From: Bacillota bacterium
GTDB lineage: Bacteria; Bacillota; Clostridia; Oscillospirales; Acutalibacteraceae
Assembly (NCBI GenBank): GCA_023420245.1
Contig: JAEZWL010000022.1
Coordinates: 1 to 10,269 of the forward strand
Direction of reading: 5' to 3'
DNA length: 10,269 bases
The notes under the pieces are model-generated. The model was not told the origin of the DNA. It did not search any database and worked only from the letters and a program-made list of their open reading frames with translations. Shown in pieces: positions 5,488-10,269 of the stretch (within the stretch, counting starts at the first letter, position 1; each line of letters starts with the position of its first letter). The position numbers were made by a program, and so were the translations under genes.

Positions 5488-6624
5488 TTGCCAAACGATA
5501 TGAAAATCGTGGAGATTAACCACGTAAATAAATTTTACGGTAGTAACCATGTTGTCAGCGATTTGAATATGTCCGTTGCTCAGGGAGAGTTTCTTTCCAT
5601 CCTCGGACCATCCGGCTGCGGAAAAACGACCACCCTAAGAATGATTGCCGGGTTTGAGCAGCAGTCCGACGGCGAAATACTGGTAGAGGGCGAGCGTGTG
5701 GAGGATAAGGAGCCATTTGACCGGAATGTCAATACCGTGTTTCAAAGCTATGCGCTTTTTCCGCATATGACAGTGTTCGATAACATTGCTTTTGGACTGA
5801 AAATGAAAAAGCTCCCAAAACGCAAAATTGCGCCGATGGTCGAAGAGATGATGAAAATGGTGCAGCTGGAGGGTTTTGAAAAGCGTTACCCGGCACAGCT
5901 TTCCGGCGGGCAGAAGCAGAGGGTTGCCATCGCAAGGGCAATCGTCAACAAACCGCGTGTCCTCCTGCTGGATGAACCGCTCGGGGCACTGGATTTGAAG
6001 CTTCGCAAGCAGATGCAGATCGAATTGAAGCGCCTGCAAAAAAAACTGGGCATTACCTTTATCTACGTGACCCATGATCAGGAAGAGGCCATGACCATGA
6101 GCGACCGAATTGCTATTATGAACGCCGGGATTCTGGAACAGATTGACGCGCCGGAGGAGGTCTACGCGCATCCGAAATCAAAATTTGTAGCAGATTTCAT
6201 CGGGGAATCCAATCTGTTTGACGCAGTCGCAGTATCACAGGAAAACAGTGTGTGCCGTCTGAGTACGGAATCGGGCGACATCCTCGCGTGCGGCGAGGGC
6301 TTCCAGCCGAGGGAGCTGCTTTGTGTTTCCATTCGGCCGGAAAAACTGAAATATGCTTCTTCCCCGGTGAATGGCTTCAGTCTGCGCGGCGTAGTCCGCG
6401 AAAACATCAACATCGGAACGCTGATGAAAAGCATTGTTGTGCTGACCAGCGGGCAGGAGCTGAAGATGTCGGTTATTTCCGGTCAGCCCTTTCCGAAAAC
6501 CGGGGAGAGTATCTATCTTTACTGGGAAACCGCCGACGCTGTGATGATGAAAACCATGTCGCAGCAAATTCACTCCATGATTGAAAACATTGATTTGGGC
6601 GCGTATTCGTCCGCTCGGGGGTGA
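5488..6624 (+). CDS. potA: Polyamine ABC transporter, ATP-binding subunit
   Basis: Cytoplasmic ATPase that drives import through PotB-PotC. The 378 residues hold Walker A GPSGCGKTT (40-48), the Q-loop around Gln86 in FQSYALFPHMTVFDNIAFGL, the ABC signature LSGGQ (138-142), Walker B VLLLDEP (158-164), the D-loop GALD and the switch His196 in THDQEEAMTMSD. The C-terminal 140 residues fit the TOBE domain typical of the PotA/MalK group. All catalytic residues are present. The start is a TTG, supported by AAGGGG (5473-5478) 9 nt upstream; the next ATG (5500) is too far from that site. The stop is 4 nt before potB, so translation is probably coupled. Related importers for other cations or opines share this architecture, so the substrate rests mainly on the binding protein. 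Confidence 0.95.
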   Translation: MPNDMKIVEINHVNKFYGSNHVVSDLNMSVAQGEFLSILGPSGCGKTTTLRMIAGFEQQSDGEILVEGERVEDKEPFDRNVNTVFQSYALFPHMTVFDNIAFGLKMKKLPKRKIAPMVEEMMKMVQLEGFEKRYPAQLSGGQKQRVAIARAIVNKPRVLLLDEPLGALDLKLRKQMQIELKRLQKKLGITFIYVTHDQEEAMTMSDRIAIMNAGILEQIDAPEEVYAHPKSKFVADFIGESNLFDAVAVSQENSVCRLSTESGDILACGEGFQPRELLCVSIRPEKLKYASSPVNGFSLRGVVRENINIGTLMKSIVVLTSGQELKMSVISGQPFPKTGESIYLYWETADAVMMKTMSQQIHSMIENIDLGAYSSARG

Positions 6625-6628
6625 TGAT

Positions 6629-7510
6629 ATGAAGACAGAAACAAAACGACGACTTCGCGGCAAGACAATCCCGCTTATTGCAATGATCTCTCCGGTCACC
6701 GCGTGGATGCTCCTGCTGATCGCCATTCCGCTGGTTTACATTCTTGCGGTCAGCTTCTGCGCGACGGACGCGGCACATAACCTCGTCTTTTCCTTTACCC
6801 TTGAGAATTACATTCAAATGGCGGACCCGTCGCTGCTGTCCATTTATCTCAACTCGCTGGCGGTGGCGTTCCTGTCCACGCTGCTCTGTATCCTGATCGG
6901 CTACCCGTTCGCGTACATCATGGCTTTTCAAAAGCCGCTCCCCAAAACGCTGATGACGGTATTCCTGCTTCTGCCGTTTTGGACGAATTCAGTAATCCGG
7001 CTGTACAGCTGGCGAACCCTGTTGGGGAAAAACGGCTATATCAATTTTATCCTTCAAAATCTCGGGCTGATTTCGGAGCCGCTTTCCATGCTGTTTACCC
7101 GGGGCGCGGTCGTGCTCGGCATGGTATACACGCTGATGCCGTTCATGGTTTTGCCGATCCATACGGTCATCGACAAGCTTGACCGCAGTTTTCTGGAAGC
7201 GGCGGGAGACCTTGGGGCAAAACCCGCGCGCAGGTTCCTCCATGTAACGCTTCCGCTCACGATGCCGGGCATCTTCGCAGGAAGCATCATGGTATTCATC
7301 CCGGCTCTGGCGTATTTCTTCGTTTCCGATATCCTCGGCGGAGGCAAAAGCCAGCTGATCGGCAATGTGATTGAGCGCCAGTTCAAGGAAGCATTCAATT
7401 GGCCGCTGGGCGCGGCACTCTCTATTATCCTGATTCTGATCACCCTTCTCATGGTGCGGATTTACACAAGGATGGGCGGCAGTGTGGAAGATTTGGGGGC
7501 GAGCAGATGA
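6629..7510 (+). CDS. potB: Polyamine ABC transporter, permease subunit 1
   Basis: Inner-membrane permease (293 residues) pairing with PotC to form the channel. About six hydrophobic segments are seen, starting with one at roughly 14-40 (IPLIAMISPVTAWMLLLIAI), after a basic N-terminus. The EAA loop that docks on the ATPase begins at Glu190 (EAAGDLGAKPARRF, followed by LPLTMPGI). The ATG at 6629 is chosen because GGGGGTGA (about 6617-6624) lies just upstream and the protein then starts with the usual short basic tail; an earlier in-frame ATG at 6581 would lie inside potA. The stop overlaps the potC start as ATGA, the mark of coupled translation and equal subunit amounts. Confidence 0.94.
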   Translation: MKTETKRRLRGKTIPLIAMISPVTAWMLLLIAIPLVYILAVSFCATDAAHNLVFSFTLENYIQMADPSLLSIYLNSLAVAFLSTLLCILIGYPFAYIMAFQKPLPKTLMTVFLLLPFWTNSVIRLYSWRTLLGKNGYINFILQNLGLISEPLSMLFTRGAVVLGMVYTLMPFMVLPIHTVIDKLDRSFLEAAGDLGAKPARRFLHVTLPLTMPGIFAGSIMVFIPALAYFFVSDILGGGKSQLIGNVIERQFKEAFNWPLGAALSIILILITLLMVRIYTRMGGSVEDLGASR

Positions 7511-8316
7511 AACGAACAACAAGGCAAAGAGCAGCAAAATACGGGAAAAGACTTTTTCTGACTTTGGTATTTCTGTTCCTGTATCTGCCGATTTTTATTA
7601 TCATGCTCTATTCCTTCAACACCTCGAAAATGAACGTTCTGTTCGAAGGATTTACCACGAAATGGTATGGCGTGATGCTGAACAATTACGCATTGCTTTC
7701 CGCTTTTGGAAACACCCTGATTGTCGGCTTTTACAGCACTCTGCTTTCCACTGTGATCGGCACGCTTGCGGCGGTCGCAATGTACCGCTATAAATTCCAC
7801 GGAAAAAACGTGATTGACATGCTGCTTTACATCCCGGTGGTTATTCCGGAAATCGTGCTCGGTATCTCGCTGCTTTCCATGTTTTCGCTGTGTCAGGTAC
7901 CGCTTGGGCTTCTCAGCATTATCATCGCGCACATCACGTTTTGCATTCCGTTTGTCGTGTTTACCGTGCGCGCCCGGCTTGCCGGCTTTGACCGTTCCGT
8001 GGAAGAGGCGGCTCTGGATTTGGGTGCAAGCCGGTTACAGGTTTTTTTCCGCATTACCGTTCCGATTATCCTGCCGGGCATTATTTCGGGCGCAACGCTT
8101 GCGTTTACCCTCTCGGTCGACGATATCATCATCAGCTTTTTTACGACCGGAGCGAAGAGCACGACCTTCCCGCTCAAGGCAATTGAGCTGGTAAGAACGG
8201 GAATTACGCCCGATGTTTACGCCCTGTCTACGCTGATTATTCTGGTCACATTTACCATTGTACTGGTGAGCCAGCTTATTTCATACAAGCGAAGGCTCCA
8301 TACAGGAGAAGAATAA
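7507..8316 (+). CDS. potC: Polyamine ABC transporter, permease subunit 2
   Basis: Second permease half (269 residues), partner of PotB. The N-terminus is basic (MKRTTRQRAAKYGKR), followed by a first membrane segment at about 16-36 and the PotC-like LYSFNTSKMN stretch at the membrane exit. Further segments follow, including LLYIPVVIPEIVLGISLLSM. The EAA loop begins at Glu167 (EAALDLGASRLQVFF, then LPGIISGATLAFTLSVDD), close to the family consensus. The ATG overlaps the potB stop by 4 nt (ATGA) with a G-rich site just upstream; in-frame starts further upstream would lie within potB. potD follows after 14 nt. Confidence 0.94.
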   Translation: MKRTTRQRAAKYGKRLFLTLVFLFLYLPIFIIMLYSFNTSKMNVLFEGFTTKWYGVMLNNYALLSAFGNTLIVGFYSTLLSTVIGTLAAVAMYRYKFHGKNVIDMLLYIPVVIPEIVLGISLLSMFSLCQVPLGLLSIIIAHITFCIPFVVFTVRARLAGFDRSVEEAALDLGASRLQVFFRITVPIILPGIISGATLAFTLSVDDIIISFFTTGAKSTTFPLKAIELVRTGITPDVYALSTLIILVTFTIVLVSQLISYKRRLHTGEE

Positions 8317-8330
8317 AGGGGGAAATCAAC

Positions 8331-9434
8331 ATGAAAAAAAGAAACAAACTGTTTGTTTTTCTGCTCGCTGCCGCTGTGTCCTTTACCACTCTGGCGGGCT
8401 GCGGCAGAACAGTAAGCACCACGGGGGGCGAGACCTCCGCGATATCCGCAGCCTCAGCCGGTGCCGCTCAGGGCGGGGAACTGAATGTTTACGTCTGGAC
8501 GGAGTATATGCCTCAGACTGTATTTGACGAATTTGAAAAGGAAACCGGCATTCATGTTAACGTTTCCACTTACTCCACCAACGAGGATATGCTCGCCAAG
8601 GTGAAAGCGAGCAATTCCGGCATTTACGACATTGTGGTTCCCAGCGACTATATGGTCAAGATGATGATCGATCAGGGCTTGCTGCGAAAGCTCGATAAAA
8701 GCAAGCTTACCAATGCCTCCAATATCGATAGCGCCTATCTCGACCAGTATTTTGACAAGGGAAACGAATATTCCATGCCGTATCTCGGCGGCGTAGTAGC
8801 GCTCTGTATCAATAAAACAAAGATTACGGAGCCGATCACCTCCTACCGGCAGATTATGGACCCGAAATATAAGGAATCCATGGTGGCTCTGGACGATTTT
8901 CGCGCCGTAATCGGTATGACGGCGAAAAGCCTGGGATATTCCCTCAATACGACGAAGGAAGATGAATTGGCAAAGGTGAAAGAACAGCTCGCAAAGCTGA
9001 AGCCGAACATCAAGGTTCTGGACAGCGATTCGCCGAAAACCTCCATGATTAACGGTGAGACCAACATCGGCTATATGTGGAGCGCTGAAATCGCCCTTTG
9101 CATGCAGGAAAACAGCGACTTTGACATCGTATTCCCCAAAGAGGGCTGCTATGAATTCCTGGATAACATGTGTGTTCTCAAGGGTGCGAAGAACTTTGAC
9201 AACGCCAACGCCTTTATCAATTTTGTCCTGAAGGGCGAAACCGGCAAGCTGGTTCTCGACGAGTATCCGTATCTCAGCCCCAACAAAGCCGCGGTCGCGC
9301 TGATGCCCGACAGCTATAAAAACAATAAGGCATCCAACGTTCCGAGCGATGTTATCAAGAACGGCGAGTATGTAAAGGATATCGGCGCGGATGTTTCAAA
9401 GTATGACAGCATCTGGACCGAGTTCACGAAATAA
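8331..9434 (+). CDS. potD: Polyamine-binding lipoprotein of the ABC transporter
   Basis: Extracellular substrate-binding protein (367 residues), anchored by lipid at Cys24 of the lipobox LAGC (21-24) and followed by a Ser/Ala/Gly-rich linker to about residue 49. The mature part matches the PotD/PotF fold: VYVWTEYMP (53-61) with the ligand-facing Trp56-Thr-Glu-Tyr59, VVPSDYMVKM (102-111) with Tyr107, Asp189, Trp250 in GYMWSAE, Asp278, and a YPYLSPNKAA segment near the end. Compared with E. coli PotD from memory, the position of Glu171 is Ala192 and that of Trp255 is Phe276, so ligand choice may differ (putrescine rather than spermidine, or another diamine). GGGGGAAATCAAC precedes the ATG. It is the last transporter gene and is followed by a hairpin. 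Confidence 0.94.
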   Translation: MKKRNKLFVFLLAAAVSFTTLAGCGRTVSTTGGETSAISAASAGAAQGGELNVYVWTEYMPQTVFDEFEKETGIHVNVSTYSTNEDMLAKVKASNSGIYDIVVPSDYMVKMMIDQGLLRKLDKSKLTNASNIDSAYLDQYFDKGNEYSMPYLGGVVALCINKTKITEPITSYRQIMDPKYKESMVALDDFRAVIGMTAKSLGYSLNTTKEDELAKVKEQLAKLKPNIKVLDSDSPKTSMINGETNIGYMWSAEIALCMQENSDFDIVFPKEGCYEFLDNMCVLKGAKNFDNANAFINFVLKGETGKLVLDEYPYLSPNKAAVALMPDSYKNNKASNVPSDVIKNGEYVKDIGADVSKYDSIWTEFTK

Positions 9435-9444
9435 AGTATCCTGC

Positions 9445-9491
9445 TTCATCCGTCTGCCCGCCGCTTCTCCTTTTTTGGCGGGCCGGATGAA
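9445..9491 (+). other. Intercistronic hairpin between potD and the aldehyde dehydrogenase gene
   Basis: TTCATCCG / CGGATGAA (9445-9452 / 9484-9491) and GCCCGCC / GGCGGGC (9456-9462 / 9477-9483) form a 15-bp stem with a 3-nt bulge and a 14-nt loop. The 3' flank is A-rich with no T-tract, so it is not a typical terminator. It may protect the potABCD mRNA 3' end or set the ratio of transporter to enzyme. Confidence 0.65.
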
Positions 9492-9528
9492 AACAGCAAG
9501 AATAAACATAGGAATGGAGGTCAACTTC

Positions 9529-10269
9529 ATGAATGAAGTCTTGAATATGTATCTCGGTGGAAAGTGGGTTCCGTCTGTTTCCGGAGATACACGCAGAATT
9601 ATTTGTCCGGCGGATGGGTCGGTGATCGCCACGGTCGCGGAGGGCGGCGCGGAGGATGTCCGCGCTGCGGTAAAGGCCGCGAAAAAAGCCTTTTATCTTG
9701 ACGGGTGGAAGAGTACCTCCGTTTCGGAGCGGATGAATTACCTGTACCGCATCGCGGAGGAAATCGACGCGCAGGCGCAGGAGCTTGCCGATCTGGAAAC
9801 CCGGAACACCGGCAAGCCGCTGCGCGACAGTCTGGGCGACGTGGCGGACGCCGCAAACTGCTTCCACTATTATGCGGGGTTGATCAATAAACCGACCGGG
9901 CAGGTCTTTGAGGTTCCCGACCCGAATATGCAGACGATGGTCGTGCGGGAACCAATCGGGGTCTGCGGGCAGATCGTACCTTGGAACTACCCTTTGTTAA
10001 TGGCAGCTTGGAAGCTTGCTCCCTGCCTCGCCGCCGGAAACACCAGCGTGTTCAAGCCCGCTGAGATTACGCCGCTGACGGCAATCCGGCTGTTTGAAAT
10101 TTTTGAAAAAGTCGGGCTTCCCTCCGGTGTCGCCAACCTTGTAATGGGGGCGGGTGCAACGGTGGGGCATGAAATTGCCGAAAATCATGATATCGACAAG
10201 GTTGCGTTTACGGGGGGTACAAAAACCGGACGAAGCATCATGCAGGCGGCAACGGGCAATATCAAGAAT
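9529..10269 (+). CDS. Aldehyde dehydrogenase (NAD(P)-dependent), 3' end outside the window
   Basis: The frame is open from the ATG at 9529 to the right edge (247 codons), about half the usual 480-500 residues. It oxidises an aldehyde to the acid with NAD(P). Visible are the N-terminal MYLGGKWVP strand, PWNYPLLMAAWKLAP with the oxyanion Asn153, FKPAE with the cofactor-binding Lys176 (175-179), and FTGGTKTG (227-234) of the cofactor fold. The catalytic Glu and Cys would lie beyond the window. The style fits the betaine-aldehyde/aminobutyraldehyde/PuuC group. Its place behind a polyamine importer favours an aminoaldehyde such as 4-aminobutanal from putrescine (inference); betaine aldehyde or a general aldehyde remain possible. 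AATGGAGG (9513-9520) lies 8 nt before the start. It is 94 nt after potD with a hairpin between, so it may be the fifth gene of the operon. Confidence 0.92.
   Translation, partial: MNEVLNMYLGGKWVPSVSGDTRRIICPADGSVIATVAEGGAEDVRAAVKAAKKAFYLDGWKSTSVSERMNYLYRIAEEIDAQAQELADLETRNTGKPLRDSLGDVADAANCFHYYAGLINKPTGQVFEVPDPNMQTMVVREPIGVCGQIVPWNYPLLMAAWKLAPCLAAGNTSVFKPAEITPLTAIRLFEIFEKVGLPSGVANLVMGAGATVGHEIAENHDIDKVAFTGGTKTGRSIMQAATGNIKN

Noticed and set aside
9705..9890. Small frames inside the aldehyde dehydrogenase region on both strands
   Set aside because: They overlap a continuous frame from 9529 to the window edge that carries clear dehydrogenase motifs.

Overview
The window looks like chromosomal DNA from a low- to mid-GC Gram-positive of the class Clostridia, probably near the Ruminococcaceae/Oscillospiraceae. 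This is inferred from the FtsZ sequence style, the strong Shine-Dalgarno sites, the TTG starts, the intrinsic terminators with clean T-tracts, and the BlaR1/M56-type membrane protease. No rRNA, tRNA, CRISPR array, transposase or phage gene is visible.

Layout: (1) 1-1106 holds the 3' part of ftsZ, cut by the left edge, with a strong intrinsic terminator. (2) 1107-3850 is markedly AT-richer. It holds a long leader with two tiny Shine-Dalgarno-led ORFs, a secreted orphan protein (+), a hairpin between convergent genes, and an M56 (BlaR1/MecR1-like) membrane metalloprotease (-) that has no BlaI repressor beside it. (3) 3876-4628 (-) encodes a LuxR-type regulator with a well-formed promoter and a likely role upstream of the protease gene. 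(4) 4650-5010 is a divergent regulatory region with promoters for both directions, a hairpin terminator/attenuator and an inverted repeat. (5) 5011-5349 (+) is a PII signal protein (GlnB/GlnK family) lacking the T-loop Tyr51, followed by its own terminator. (6) 5433-9434 (+) is a tight potABCD-type polyamine ABC transporter operon, preceded by a 28-nt near-perfect palindrome. (7) 9529 to the right edge is the 5' part of an aldehyde dehydrogenase, separated from potD by a strong hairpin without a T-tract.

Working model (inference): the right half is a nitrogen/polyamine acquisition locus. PotD binds a polyamine-like cation outside the cell, PotBC with PotA import it, and the aldehyde dehydrogenase may oxidise an aminoaldehyde made during its breakdown. 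The neighbouring PII protein could tie uptake to the ATP/ADP and 2-oxoglutarate state, and the LuxR-type protein is a candidate local regulator. The left half (secreted orphan, BlaI-less M56 protease) looks compositionally distinct and may be an accessory insertion next to ftsZ.
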